From: Acridotheres tristis
Lineage: Eukaryota; Chordata; Aves; Passeriformes; Sturnidae
DNA: 64,000 bases
Direction: 5' to 3'
NCBI GenBank assembly: GCA_037013685.1
Contig: CM072899.1
Location: forward strand, 8,412,479-8,476,478
Positions 1 to 13,900 of this stretch are shown here, in pieces (position 1 is the first letter of the stretch; every line of letters begins with the position of its first letter). A program made the position numbers and the translations under genes. The notes beneath the pieces are model-generated. The model did not search any database. It saw only the letters and a list, made by a program, of their open reading frames with translations, and had not been told where the DNA came from.

Positions 1-3000
1 TTAGTGCTACTCTCTTGCTTAGTAGCACCAAGATTTCACCTCTTTAGAATCTCTTTGGGAGCTGTTTCTCATTCCATGTTGGTTGTCCTCTGGTCAGCAG
101 TGTTTGATAGCTTGGTTGCTTTTTTGAGGTGGATCCACAGGGAAAAAAGTCCTTTCTCAAAGAGCAGTATTTGATGCAGCACCCTAATTTCCAAGCCTAT
201 TTTCAGATGTGCTTTTTGAATTTTCTAACTGTGTATAGCTGAGGGTTTTGATAGTCTGTTTTGTGCATTTTAAATTGCACATGCCAGCAAAAAGGCTAAA
301 GATTAAAAGACTTACTAACCTTCAGATAGTATGTGAAAAATGTTTCTCTTCAAAGGCAGCTTCACTCTGTGTTGTTATATCTGAAGAAAGAACCAGGCTG
401 CACAAGTTTCAGTAGTTTTCTATTTTGTGCATAACTGAATACTTCTATGCCATTAGAAAAGTAGTCAATCTTAAGTACAATGTCAAAATGTCCCTTTGCA
501 TAAAGAAGTTGACAGTGATATTCTGTTGCCAAGTGCTTGGAGTTACAAATATTCAATAGCTTTTAATTGCTTGACCACCTGAATATTTTGTGTCCTGCAA
601 CATGCCAAATTCTTGTAAAAATCCCTCGAATAATGTGTCCTGCACAGTCTTGCTGGATTTCTGATGTCAATTCTCCCCCTTGTCCCCAGTCTGGCAATGT
701 TTCTGGATAATATAGTCTTTCCAGCTTTTCCAGAGAGTATACATTTTATTCCCTTTTTTCCCCCACTCATTCTTTAAGAGCACTTATCCTGCCTCACAGC
801 TGCCTGTTCTGCACCAAGATCTCAGCGTGTGTGAAAAAATGCTGTTCTATTGACTTCAGCAGGGAAATTACCACTGATAGCAGCAGCTGGCCAGGGGGAA
901 TTTAAACTGGCAATTTGACTTGCATCTGATTTTACTCCAGCACCTCTGGAGTGTGACAATCCATGCTGCATGCATGAGAGTGAACACCAGAGCAATCCTA
1001 CCACTTTCCTTAAATTTAGGCAAGTATGACAAAATTACTTGGAATACCCATCTTTGCTTGTTTTACTATAAGAAAAACCCTTCTATCATTTCTGGTACTT
1101 TAAACTGCATAAACCCACAAAGCAATGTCTGTGTCTGTGATCCACAGAGCGGATCTGGGATGCAGTGAGGGCACAGTTCTGCCCCAGAAGATGCTGTACC
1201 TGCACTGTGGGCCACACAGCAGGTTGTCTCCTGAGTGGGCACCACAGGCATGGTCAGAGGTATTTTCTGCTCTTGGCGCTGCCTGTTGGCAAAGCAGAGT
1301 CACCAGGCAGTTTTGAAAAATACAACATACTGTGTTATGGGAAATGGGAGCAGGGACAAGGGGTGCAACAAGCACAGACCCTCAGTAGTTTCAGAGCATC
1401 ACTTTGTAAAGCAGGGCAAGCTTTTGAGTGCTTACACTGGAGTTAGAGTCAAGGTGGTGCCAGGGCCTAGGCAATTCCCAGAGGCCATGGTCTAGGAGCT
1501 GTTTGTGCATAATCCTGAAATAAACACACATCCCAGTAATCTGCTAGAGATTTCTCTGCACTCCAGACTTAAGTGCTATTAATTATATTCCCCACTCAGA
1601 AGTCTCCAAGAAGCATTAATTAGAAAGCAGGAGCTGGCAGTTTACTTGTCTGTGTGAAACTCTTATGACCTGAGAATGAAGTATGAGCTTCAAAAGAAAC
1701 ACGTTTTATGAAGGTCACCTTGAAAAACATCATAACAATCTGTCAGAAGAGAATGCTGCACTCCAAGTGTGCATTTCAGTGTGACATTATGCTTTAAGTA
1801 GTTGGAAATAGTAAAGAGAAGATGGATCAGATCATTGGGTCTGTGCTTTTCCACCCAAAATTCTCTCTTTACTGCTGTAAGTACATATAATGTTTTTGTC
1901 ATTTCAATGGGATGCAAGGCAAGTTAATTATCAACACAAATCCAGCAAACATAATCTGGCCCTTGCTGGTATTTTTTAAGTGCAAAATATCCAGACCCTC
2001 CAACTCTGCAGCAAGGAGAAGGTTTATACACAGGAATTACTTTACCTCTTCAAGGGAAGGTGTAAAGAGCCAGAAGTGGTGCAGTGGCTGTACAGCAGTG
2101 ACACCCAGACTAGAAAGCTCAGGCCCAAAGGCTTCCCCAAATAAATGTGGTGTGCTAATGCACAGCAGCCTCAGTGTCGAGGCTGATTATTTTTATGGTT
2201 GCAGCATGTGATTATTTCTTATGAAAACAGAGCTACAGGAGAGCTAGCTGGAGTTATAAATGAAATGTCATCCTCTTGTGGGAGACAATACTGTCCCACT
2301 CACACCAGTCCAGGGCTCTGTTTTGAGGCTGGAAGTAGTACTGTCCTGAAAGTTATACACCTCATTCTCTGGACTTTCATTTCCCTATAGGTGGCCATTT
2401 AATTCAGCTGTCCAGTAGATGAATTCCATGCAGCACTGCTTGGATGGTGTAGTTATGGCTACAGTAGAAACATCAGGGCCAGAGACACAGAAATGATTGT
2501 ACAGCATAAATGCAAAGCAGCAAATGCGTTACTGTTGGTGAAGAAAGCTGACAGCCAAATGTTCTCTTAACCTGCACATCCAGCAGCCTGAATGCCTACC
2601 TGGGCTGTGTGTCAAAATCAAATATTGTCAATGTGATCAGTTCTTGATTCATCGTTGGCTTTGTGTGTCACACTGTACGAGAGGAAAATGGGGAAAGCCG
2701 AGCATAAGTGGTGGACGTTTGTCACAGGACCTGAGGTAAAAGAGCTGATGTGCAGGACAATGCTGAGCTTCCAATAAGGATGATATCAACTGTGACTAGG
2801 TATTTTTACACCCAAACCTCTGCTAAAATGGTGCTAATCTCTTGCCCCCAAAGCTGCCAGAGGATGCTCTTACGGAGCAGCCAGACCCTCCTTGAAGCAG
2901 ATTCACAAAATAGTGCCAAGTGATTCACAGGCTGCCATCGAACTGTCAGTCAGGAGGGGCTTACAATGGAAACTGTTGCTCAAAATGTCGTGGGAATAGG

Positions 3001-4460
3001 AAACATATGTTCCAGTGAGAAAAGACAATCAAACAAAGAAGTGGGAGGCTGGGGAATTGCAGCCACAACAGCAGCAAGTGCCGAGCCTTGCACGCAGCCC
3101 CGGGAGCGAGTTCAGGGGCCATGCCCTCGTCTAACACTTGGGTAACAGCTCTGTGCTTAATAAGCTGAGATAATTTTCCCGGTATTGAAGCCAGCTCTAA
3201 AGATGTTCTGAAGTGAAGGTACAAAACTGAAGATACCAAGCCAAAAGCCCATTTCATGCTCAATTATTAGCCAAGGTTTGTATCGTGGTATCCTGTTGCT
3301 GTAGCTGCTGCACAATAGAAGTGCCCAGAGAGCCACTGGAACCAGCAGCTCGAACACGACCTCAAAGCTCGAGCACTGCCTTTGTGTGAGTGTCGGTATC
3401 GAGGCTGTGTAGGTGGAAAGGCATTAATAACTCCTCCAGTAAGTAGTTATTTGAGAAAGGAAGGGGTGATGGATGTTGGAAATATGTTGGACTGAGTGTA
3501 CTTGAGGCTCTGTTTTTTGCCAAGATGTCAGTCTCTACACAAAAGCAGAAGTATTGCAGGGATAAACTCGAATCCCGATTTGTGTCAGCACCTGGGGCTG
3601 CTGCAAGCCTCCAGCTACACTGCAGTAGTAACTGTGCCATGTTTGTGCAAGGATTTCACACACAGCTTCCACAGCTGCCAGGTTCTCAGCATTTCTGTTT
3701 CTCTGCTTCAGGAACACCTTCCACATCTGTCATGGCACCTATTACAGGGTTTTTACTAGGATGGACCACCAAGAGATGCATAAACTGGAGCAGACATGGC
3801 AAGAAATGCCCCATTCATTCTCCAGTGTGTGAGGCTGGAGGCATGTTCAGGGTGATGGTCCCAAATCACTGGTGTGTAATTCCTTGGCATTAGGCAGAGT
3901 CCCACCACAGGGTCAGGTTGGATGAGGATATACCAGAGATGACAGTCTTGAAAGATTATTTGTAGGAGCTTATATAAGAGATCACGAGCCCCTAAGAGTC
4001 TTGCATGGGGTTATTATAGCAAAATAGATTTGAAGAGTAAGAAGCTGGATTTGATGACACAAGATGCCCTTTCTAATCCTTTGTTCCTATGAGGAGCGGT
4101 CAACAGAGCTGGAAACTCTGCTGTCTTACTCAGGGACATCAGAGAGGTGGCCTCACTTCATGTTTGTTTTTTGTAAAATGATCCTGACCTCTGTCCAAGG
4201 GTGCTTTGTGAGTTAGGAATGAAAAGCACAATGTGAAAGGCAGGCATTAGTATTATTTGCAAGTGCAGTTTATTGAAAAAGCAGATAATAAATCAGACAA
4301 ATCTCTTTCTTGCTCTGGTAAATAATTTTAAAATAGTTGTGTGCAAGGCTTTTCTCCCTCCTCTGTTGCAAGGGCTGTAATAGGAGCTGCAAAGTGCTGT
4401 GTGGGGGTTTAACACCAAACATTTCCTTTTGCCTATTGCTGTCGGTGACTCCTGTCAGAA
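1..4460. other. Unassigned non-coding DNA
   Basis: Mixed-composition vertebrate DNA with no recognisable gene, RNA gene or mobile element. Open frames are short, overlap on both strands and resemble no family I know. CpG is scarce. The only part that drew attention is a minus-strand stretch at 365-800, listed separately. I see no simple repeat of note. Confidence 0.5.
365..790 (-). pseudogene. Weak coding-like relic, unrecognised
   Basis: Read on the minus strand from about 790 downwards, one frame carries protein-like, non-repetitive sequence with only three stops in about 140 codons. It includes the short pieces TLWKSWKDYIIQKHCQTGDK and TVQDTLFEGFLQEFGMLQD. Near 540 a second frame takes over with another protein-like piece, HLATEYHCQLLYAKGHFDIV, continuing to a stop near 365. 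A frame change plus internal stops would fit a decayed exon. AT-rich DNA can also give such frames by chance. I recognise no family and see no convincing splice-site pair. Treat it as a lead, not a gene. Confidence 0.2.
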
Positions 4461-5270
4461 CACACTAATGAGCACCTAAGTCGTTAGTAATAAACAGCCT
4501 CACATTTTGTCTTACTAACAAAGATCAAAGCTGCTATTATATGTAATGATCTGTTATGTTTGATGTTTCTCAGGTAACAAAGTGTTTGGAACACATCCCA
4601 TGACACCAGAAAGTCCCCAGAAAGAACGACCTCATTCTCCAGTTCTCAGTGGCCCTGGAGCTGCAGTTTGACAATTTTATTATGTTCTACAAATATGGGA
4701 TTCTTCCATGAAAAATTTTATTGGACCTTTGGATATCATCAAGGTTGAATTCCAGCTAAGACAACTAAACAGCACTGGTTCAAAATATTGCTCTGAATTG
4801 TAACTCATATTTTTCTGAATTGTGTACTTGGGAATGAATCTTTTTAAATTGTCCCTTGGCCTAAATAGAAATAAAGTGCCAGGAAAATCAGGTAGCTACT
4901 GTGTTTAGGTACACTATAAAGTGCTTACTCCATGTTGTGCTCTTTGATTCAGTTATTGTATGTAGGCTATTTTATCATAGAAAAATTAGATCTTTTAGTA
5001 GTGTAGCAATTCATAAAAACTAAGACTTTTTTTACAGACTAGCCAAGATAAATTTGGAAAGCTGTTTTTTCTTCAGATTGGTTCTATAACAAGAAATATT
5101 AGGCTTCCTGAGATCTTTCTTTTCTCTGTTCTTTTAATGCATTATGACAAAGCTTCTGGAGATTTAAGTGATACAAAACACTTGAGTAAAACAACTAATA
5201 TGTAAAGTTTCTCATAGGATAGTAATCACATTAGGGTTAGACTGGCACGAATAACAAGTGGGAGCCTCCC
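4460..5270. other. AT-rich island resembling conserved non-coding DNA
   Basis: A low-CpG, AT-rich block without repeats or open frames. It holds TAAT-type homeodomain cores and an ATCAAAG (TCF/LEF-type) site near 4522. Blocks like this between GC-richer, ORF-littered DNA are often conserved non-coding elements in vertebrate gene deserts. Only the composition and motifs are seen here; conservation is inferred. Confidence 0.25.
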
Positions 5271-8200
5271 ACGTGGAACAATCTCTCAGCAAGAAATGCT
5301 GTGTTCAGAGCCCTGCACAGGAAGAAACCCACCATGAGTTAGTTGTTGATTGCTAACACATAACACAGGAAAAGATGTCACACAACAGATGGAAGAGAGA
5401 AGAAATAAGTCCGTAAGATTTGCGTGAAAAGAGCACCAATAATCCTCTGGAACTGCAGGGAAGCAAACAACCAAAGCTTTCTGTGTGCCCCAAGCTCAGG
5501 ATGAGAAACAAAATGCCCCAAGTCTTTCAATAAGAGTCATGCTGAGGGAGGCCATAGGGTGCAGAGCCTACCTGAGGGCTTGAGGAGGTCACGGCCAGGT
5601 CCAAGCCAGAGCCTGGCAGAGCTTTGCCTGCCTGGCAGCACAGTGTGATCACGTTCAGGACAAATTGAACTGCTCCATGATTGTCTGTCCTGGAGGGTTA
5701 CAGCCTGACCTGAGAAGTATGAAAATGCACAATCAATGAGCTCTCATCATTTTCACCAGGTCTCTCTCTGCTCTGTACTGCAGAGACATTCAATCCATTG
5801 GCTTGAAGTCCTTATGCTTGTCAAATATAAATAGAAATAGTAGAGCAAAATCACTGATGTTTAATTCCAGTTTTTACTGTCATGCTATTTAAATATTGCT
5901 CCTGAAAACCACTTTGATCCAAAGACTTACCATGACCCAGTGTGGCCCCTAATATCTTCCATTAGCTCTTTTTAAAACTGTACAGATTGTAACACTATTT
6001 CTTTTTCTGTGCAGAGTAAATGAAAAGTCTATTGTGATGGTGTCTGCACTTTTTTAGACCCTGAGCAAGGGCTGAATAAACAGGAAATGAAGGTCAGGGA
6101 GCAAGAAGCAACAGAGAAGGTAAGCTGAGCAGAGAGAATGGTCAAAAATGCTGGCAAATGGGCCAACATAAATGGTTGTCCTTTTGCATTTTAGCATTTC
6201 AAGTAGCTGTGATTTCACACAGAAGGAAGACAATGGTTGTGTTGCTGGGGAACACTAAAAGAAAAACCTTAGCATCAGTTACATTTGCAAGGCAGTTTCA
6301 AACCTGGTGCTCAATGGCTTCCTCTTTATTATGGAATATTCTGTATTAACTCCGTGGCTGTGATGAGCGGGCACTGTGCCAACCATTTTGCATGGGGGCT
6401 GCAGAGCAGATGAGTGCTGAGCTCCATGGAAGATTTCATTTGTGTAAATGAGGAGGCCGTTATCACAGCACTAAAGGTCCTGTTTTTAAAAAAGGCCTCC
6501 TGTGACATTATGCACAAAACAACCTATTTATGCAGCATGAAAATATTTATGTGCTTCGCTCCAGCTTAAAAAGGGAATTTGCAATAGATGAGGGACATGA
6601 GAAAGGATTGGAGTGAGAGATAAGGAGAGATTAGAAAAGGCAGATCATGAAGTACATGACATCCTGCAGCAGTATGTGGAGTAAGCCCTTGCGGATTTTT
6701 TGAGATATGGACCTTGAAGATGGTGCCTGGATCATTTATATACTTCTTTGCAGACTTAATTTTCCACAGGCAGGGAGCTGTAAGCAGAGATGCTGCTGCT
6801 GGAAATGTGAGGAGATGCTGTGCTAAAGACACTGATGGCCTTTGTAACCATCTTTGTCCTTTTCAGCCTTCATCTCTTGCCCTCATGGGAGTTGTACCTT
6901 TGGGCTGGGGAATGCTGCAGTGCTGAGCTCCCTCACACAAAGCAGAAAACACAGGAAAAATCACCTGTGCAGGGGCTCATATGGCACAAGAGGAGTGGTC
7001 CCAATGGAGTGGTTTCATAACAGGACAGAGCTCGGACTCTCATTCCCTGTCCTTACACAGAGGAAAATTTCCCAGATTTTTTCAATTCCTAAGAGTTTTT
7101 CCTGAAGCAGCAGTTCCTCTGAAGGGCTGTGCCTGTGTGCCTCTTTTTCCACAAGTAAACCAGATATGGTTCAGCCACAATTCTCCTCACTGACTTGCAG
7201 GAGCAGGCTGGGAGCTCCACAAGTTCCCTGAGTGCCCTGGAACAGAAATTGCAGAAGAGTTGTCTCAGGACACACACAGAAGAACAGTCAGGTTATTGGG
7301 AGCACACATCTGATGGGGACACCTCAGCCCATGCATCCTCTTCCTGCCAGGCAGCCCAAGTGCTCTCAGCAAAGGCTGTGAGTGCAGCATGGGGATGTTT
7401 GTTATTTGTCTTTCAGCAGGTCAGCATTGTTCTTGCTCCAGATGCAGATGTACCAGCTCCAGTTCTCCACGGGACAGCTGATGCCACCCCAGGCAGCTCA
7501 GAATGGTTGTGTGCTGACAGATCAATGGGCTGGGGATGGGCTGTGTCAGCTTCTTGAAGACTTTGTGTATTAATTCAGAAATCTATGCTGCTTCTAACCT
7601 CCCCCAGCATACATTCACCCACCCCCCAGGTATCAGGCTCTCTTTTGATTCTGTACTCAAGTAAGCCAGTGGAGCTTTTTTAATTAATGCTAATTTAGAG
7701 AAGGGAGAATGTTCTGTTGGTCTCTGTGGGAGCCTGACTGGGCTGCAGGCTGATGCTAAGACAGGTGCAATGGGGGGAGTCAAGGTCAGCTCCTGGCCTG
7801 TGACAGTACCCTGAAATGTGGCCAGGGACTGAGCACTCTTGAAATAAAAATACCTGAATCCGTGTGGGATCTGGGGTGATCTCATACCCAGCTGTAAAGC
7901 AATAAAAATCTTAATGCCCCAGTACCCACAGAGCTAATGAAAAGCTCTCAAGCCCAAATACACACATAGTGACAGCCATGAAAGTACCAAAATAATTTCT
8001 ATGCCAGCTCTCTGTGTCCTCCTATCCACTCCCCACCTCTCACTGTCACTGTGGTCGATGGCTGCTGAAAAGCCTTGTCCGATTCCCACATCTGGTTCCT
8101 GACGTGCAGGCCAGCAACTCTGTGAAGGAGAAAATGCTGCTGCTCGTGTAAGCTGTCCTGTGTGTTGGCAGGGCTGTGAGTTTCAGAACAGAGTGATATA

Positions 8201-10170
8201 TTTCAGCTCTTGTGAAATTTCTGAATAATCAGCTCATCAAAAAATATCACGCAGAGTTCTCTTGTAGTCCTTTCCAACTTGCCACCTCTCCTTCCAATAG
8301 CTCCGTAGGGTGACCACAGCTTGGCAGAGCCCATTAGCAGAGCTCTGCACAATCACTCATGAGTAGAGCTGGCTGGAAAATACAATGTTCCCTCCTGAAA
8401 AAAAAAAAAGAAAAAAGATGAGTTGGGGCAGAGGGTGTGTTTGGCTTGGCATTTCAGGATGATTTTCCCCACTTCTCTCTCCAGAACCCTCCTCTGCTCC
8501 CCCATTGCACCTCACCCTTTTTCCTCCTTTAGAAGATGACTCCAAGAAAATAAAAATTCAGCTTAAAGTGTCAAAGACATTGGATGCTGTTCGATATGCT
8601 GGTGACTCCTCCTGGCCCCAAGGGCTAGGAGTGTCCCTGCAGGATGGCACCTTTTCCACTGGAGACTCCTGAGCAAGTTGTCCTCGGACCTGCACATTTT
8701 GCCTCAAGTACCTAATTTCTTCTTTGGAGTTTCTTGAAAAGATATTCTCAAGATATATTTCTGTCCTTGAGCAGCACAGCAACCTGCTGTTTGGGCATGT
8801 GGGAGCTGCTGACCTTGTCTCTGTGCACGGTGAGATGGGGAATGCTGGAAGGACCTGAGGGAAACCTGAGGAGCAGTGCTGCAGAGACAAGGGGCTGAGC
8901 AGCCAGAGTCACTTCAGCTGCTCCTCACAGTCCTGGGCTGCCTCCAGGCATGCCTCCCTGTGCTTTCCCATTCATTTTAGACACCTGTTTCCAAGTCCCA
9001 GGTGATCATTGCTTTGGCTGGGAAGAGCAGAGTTCCTCTGTGTCCTCCAACGATGCTCAGCTGCTGACACTGTGGGGAGGAGGCCAGGCTGGCTGCAGAC
9101 CCCCTTAGGGCAGGTGGCAAACAAGTCCTGCAGACGAAGGTGATGCAAAAATCAATGGTTAGTGGGTTAGGATTAAAGCTGTGGCATGAAAGCCTTGTAC
9201 AACTGAGATTATTGTGTTTCCTAGGTCTGTGTAGCTGCATTGACTGTGGCACTTGGTGCAACATGGCTTTAGTGCTTGTGTCACATTGCAAACCCTTGTG
9301 TGGAACACAGCTGTATCCCTCAGTGAGCAAAGGCTCCAGCACAGGTTTCCTGGACTGCCTGTGCCCTCTTGGATCTGCCTCGACCTGGCCACAGCTGCTG
9401 AGCATTTGCTCTATCCCTCTCTCCTTGTGTCACCATATCTTTCTGCTCAGGCTTTTGTCATTTCTTTTGTCACCATAGTGACAGGAAAAGAGTGATGATT
9501 GCTGGAGTAATTTCCCATATTAGCTAGCACTGGCTTTTCAGCCTAAATCAGTGCTTCATTTTCCCTGGCCGAACATCACTGGAGCATCATTAAGGAGTGA
9601 TGGCAGAGGGGCCTTGATGTGCTGTGGTCCTGCCAGTGCTCCTCTGGGACAGCCAAGGCAGGGCCCTCAGGTCACCTCACGTCCCACCAAGAACACAGAG
9701 AGAGAAGGGGAAGACAAGAAAATATATTTGCAAAGGTTTCTCCTTGAGTGCTCAGTCTCATGGTCAATAAAAGCAGGAATTTGGGCACTTCCATCTGTCC
9801 TGGGGCACGTGCCTGTCTGCAGGGCAATAGGAAGAGCTCTCCAGAGGGTAACTGCCCTCCCTGACTGATGTAGTGAGTGGGAAAAGACCCCCCTGTGCCC
9901 CCAGTCTGTGCCCTCTGCTCTGCACAGCCCCTTGCAGCACAGCCCAAACCAGGGCTGGGACCAAACCTGGCCTCCCAAGGGGGTGGCTCAGTGCAAAATC
10001 CTGCTCTCTCCCAGGCCTTATCAGCCATGCAGTGCATCTCAGAGAGACACCCAGCACACACACACAAATACATACTTAAAAATCAAGATCATTAAGTAAG
10101 CAAATGTGTTTAAATATCAAACAAGCTACTGAAAAGCAGAGAAAGGTCACAAAATGTGAAATGAAAGCAG
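5270..10170. other. Unassigned non-coding DNA
   Basis: Moderate-GC DNA with many short overlapping frames on both strands, the longest a 142-codon minus-strand frame at 8977-9405. None has a recognisable domain or a codon pattern that separates it from its shadows. Short A-rich runs occur, for example near 8399-8418. I see no transposon and no RNA gene. Confidence 0.5.
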
Positions 10171-10960
10171 TGCTGGTCCTGCCTCAGAGGATATATTAAG
10201 AAGAGTCAACCTTCATTTTGAGCATGCTGCTTTTTGTCCTTCTATCACAACATTAACATTATCCCCACATAATTTTATGTATTTAATTTTACAATAGACT
10301 GTGTCAGTGAGAACTGCCTGTAAATATTTGATCACCACCGTTCCTCTAGGATTATCTTATCAAGAGTAAAGATATTAAAATAGAAATCTTGTCATATTGC
10401 TGCCTTTATACTTCCAGCCTAAGAGTTGATTGACAGAAAATGAACTGCCCGAACTAGCTGTAAAGTGTCTTTTCACTGAGAGTTTTAATGCCAGAGGCTA
10501 GAGAAAAAATGGTTAGCTAGTGATTGGAAACTTATGCCTTGCTGTAGTTATGGAGCTTTTGTACTGAAGATTAAAAAATATGAACCTACTAGGGGTATTT
10601 TTACAAGTGTAAAATGGCGTTGGTCCTTTTGTATCTTTTCGCCATCACTAATGAGCCTTAAAAAGAGCCTTTCCTTTTTTTCCTGCACTTGAATATTAGA
10701 TGCAGTTTCACTGCAGCTCACAGACACAGGTTGAAGTTTGGCAAGAATAAGCTCTTGATTTACCTAACGTACAAAATTTCTTTTTGGTGATAAAATGGCT
10801 TGCAAGCCAGGACTAAATATTCTTGTCTAGCTTGGAATATCAAACCACTGTAGACAAGTCAAGGTTTCTATTCATGGCCAGTTAAAGACACACCGGTAAT
10901 GCTGTTTTAACGTTACAAAATTGTGCTGAAATTGTCATGTGTCTGAAGAGCACCGTGCTG
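10170..10960. other. AT-rich island resembling conserved non-coding DNA
   Basis: About 0.8 kb of AT-rich unique sequence with no open frame and no repeat. It has several TAAT and ATTA cores, and an AAAATGGCG (YY1-like) site near 10613. It contrasts sharply with the GC-richer flanks. A distal enhancer or other conserved element is possible, but only an alignment could show it. Confidence 0.25.
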
Positions 10961-13900
10961 CAAATATACAGCTGGTCCCTGAGGGCTCACTCAGCCTGTG
11001 CTCCAGCACGGATCAATGAGAGTTTTTGCTGGAGTAAGGACCCAAGTGCCAATTCAGGAAGGTACAGCATGAGCAAACTTTAATCACAAGCTTAGAAATC
11101 AATAAAGACAGAAGCTGGCTGGGGTGAGGGGACAGGGAGGGGTGTGGGTCCCATATTTCTGCAGTTTCTGCATGCAGGTGGGCACTGGGGCAACAGTTCC
11201 TGGCATCCTGAATAAATCTGGCTTTGTCCTGGTCCTGGAGGGCAGGAAGGGGTGGTTAGTTCACAGATGTGTCCCATTGCAATGACAAACTGTAGCCACC
11301 TGCATTGAATTCCCCAAAGTCTTCCAGGCATTAACAAAAGTGTTATTGTGGGATGGCTGAGGCTGCTGTGGCTAGAGACAGCAACCTGGAGCATTCTGCT
11401 TTAGCCAGAGCATCCCTCCCACTATTTTCCCCTCCAACATGAACAATAACTGCATGAAATGAAACTAATTTCACGTCCAGCAGCCCATTGTTGAGCTGTC
11501 ATAAAGGGATTTTCATGGGTGGCTTCATTAACAGCAATGGGTGGTCCTCTCCATGGTCTCCATGGGCTCAGAATGTAGAGAAGCTTGTTCTAACATTTCA
11601 CTCATGAGAAAGGTCAAGAGCTGTGCTTTTTGTTCAGAGTGCTCAATATATTCAATTAAAATATACTGCTGTGTTCATCAGCTATTAACTGTCTTTGCAA
11701 TAGCTGTAATTAAACAGGTACTTCCCTGTGAAAGGAAATCTTTCAAGACAAATTCTGGCATGGGGAGAGAAGAGAGTGGGAATTTCTCCAGTGTGGGTTT
11801 GCTTTGTGTCTCCACATCAATCCCTCAGCCACAGGGTGTTTTCCTTTCCCTGTTGTTGGAGCAAGGATGATGCAGAGGTGATGGGCTGGCCAGATCCAGG
11901 TCCTGGCACATCCCTTTACTGGGGGTGAGCTGAATATCCAGTGCTGGATGCTTGGCAACCATGGGGGAATAAAACCAGCCAGGCAATTTCCTCAACCAGG
12001 CAAATCACTTGCAGAAACATCATTTACAAAGTTCTACTTAGAGCCTCAGGGATAAGAAATGGAGAATGAGAGGAGTCAGCTGCTCAGGAGAGTTTAACGA
12101 ACTCAGAGATTTTAGAGAGTTTAACAGCTGGTGGCTTCCAATGCAATAGGTAGAAGAGTCAAAAGCCACACACCCTGCTTTGAAAACCTCCTCCAAAAAG
12201 CCTGAAATAAAGAAAAACCCCAAAAGGCAGACTAAAGGAAAGCAGAGGAAAGATCTGAAGGAAGCAAAAAGAAATTACCTGAGCCAACTGTTCTAATTAT
12301 ATACACACAGCAGTCAAACAGTGATAGCAATTGTTGGCACTCTTAAGACAGATAGCAGGGAAATGGAGATACAGTGGAAAATAACACATATTAAGGAATT
12401 AGTATTTGATTATGCTAAAGAAGGGGGTGTGTATTTACATTAGCCAGAAATCAGGCATGCAGTGAAATGGGTGACAGCAGGGAGAAGTGTAGCAAGAAAA
12501 CCAGAGTGTGGTTGTGACAGGTTTCCCTGGTAGCTGTGAACAAGGGGGTGCTGAGCCAGGCGTGATACCACCAGCATTGCTTGATTATGTCACAGCTTTT
12601 TGCATCTGACAGCATCCAACACGCAGCTGCAGAAGCCTCCAGGCACAGGGATGGAGCAGGGCACGAGGAAATTCAGAGCCTTGGTCACCACGTGTGAGAA
12701 ACTGAGTGTGCTCCCTCTTGCCATGGGGCTTGGGGGACAGTGGAGTGCCTGTTACCGTGCTGTACTAGTTGGTTTTGACCTCCTGTGTGTTCATGGTCTT
12801 TCATTAAAACATTCCAAAGCTCCTTGCTGGAGGTTTTTGCTCCTCTGCTATCATCCCCACTAGGTTCCCTCAGCAAACGCCCCTGTTCCTCTGCTGAGGC
12901 CATTAATGCAGATAGAGAGTGATCAAAGTAAGCAGCCCAGTCCTTGAAAAAGCTCTCTTACCATTACTGGGCCCTATTAGCCAATTCCTCACCTATTTCT
13001 GAGTTATTTAATTAATCCCCATCTTCTCCAGCACGACTTACACTGTTAGATATTCAGAGCACAAAGGCAGGGGATTCACTGAAATCCTGGAGGAGGAGAA
13101 CTGTTGGATTTCCTTTATCTACAAGATCAGTTAGGGATTTTAGGTTAATCTTGCTTTATAAATCATGTTGCATTTTATCCCATTTGCCTTCATGTCTCTG
13201 TAAATGGCCTTTCTCCCAGAAAAATGTCACCAAGCTCTGAGTACTGGACCCTGATCACTCAGCAAGCCCTTCTTAAATACCTGCACGACATGGAACACAC
13301 TCCTTGTACACAACCCCACCCCTGAGCTAACAAGATGGTCAAGCACCCACCTTGAAAACTACAGGAGAAAGACTGCCCATTCTCTGCTGTTTGGAACCCA
13401 AGCCTGCCCCTTAGGTGCCCAATAAACCCAGAAAACTATGTAAATACCCCAAAAATGTCCTGTTGCCAGTTCCTGCTGGTTGATCAGAAGCTATAAAACC
13501 CAGCTCAGCATGGGGTCATGTGTTTAAGATTTCATTTCTGCACATCTTTCTTAACCTCTGATTTTGCATTCAGTCCCTTTCCCATGCTGCCTTTAGCCCA
13601 TGCTCCAAATCTTCCTCCTCATCCAAAAGCCAGTATTTTTCCTGCTTTCAGGAAGAGGCCACATAACCTGTCCCTATACTCCTGCCCTGTGGTTTGAGCC
13701 AGCAGCCCTCCAGTCTGCTCTCCTTGGTCTTTCTCATGCCCTGTGATTGTAGAAGTTGTGCATTTGAATTGTCTTTCCAAGGTCTAAATCTAAGCATATG
13801 TCCTTTCATCCATCCCTTCCTGACTTATTCACATAGCTCACTTTATTGCCAAAGCTTCTTTCATTATGCCACTTAGATTCTGCTAATTCTCAGTCTATTT

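Noticed and set aside
13485..13500. TATAAA string as a promoter
   Set aside because: Isolated, with no initiator, CpG enrichment or downstream gene.
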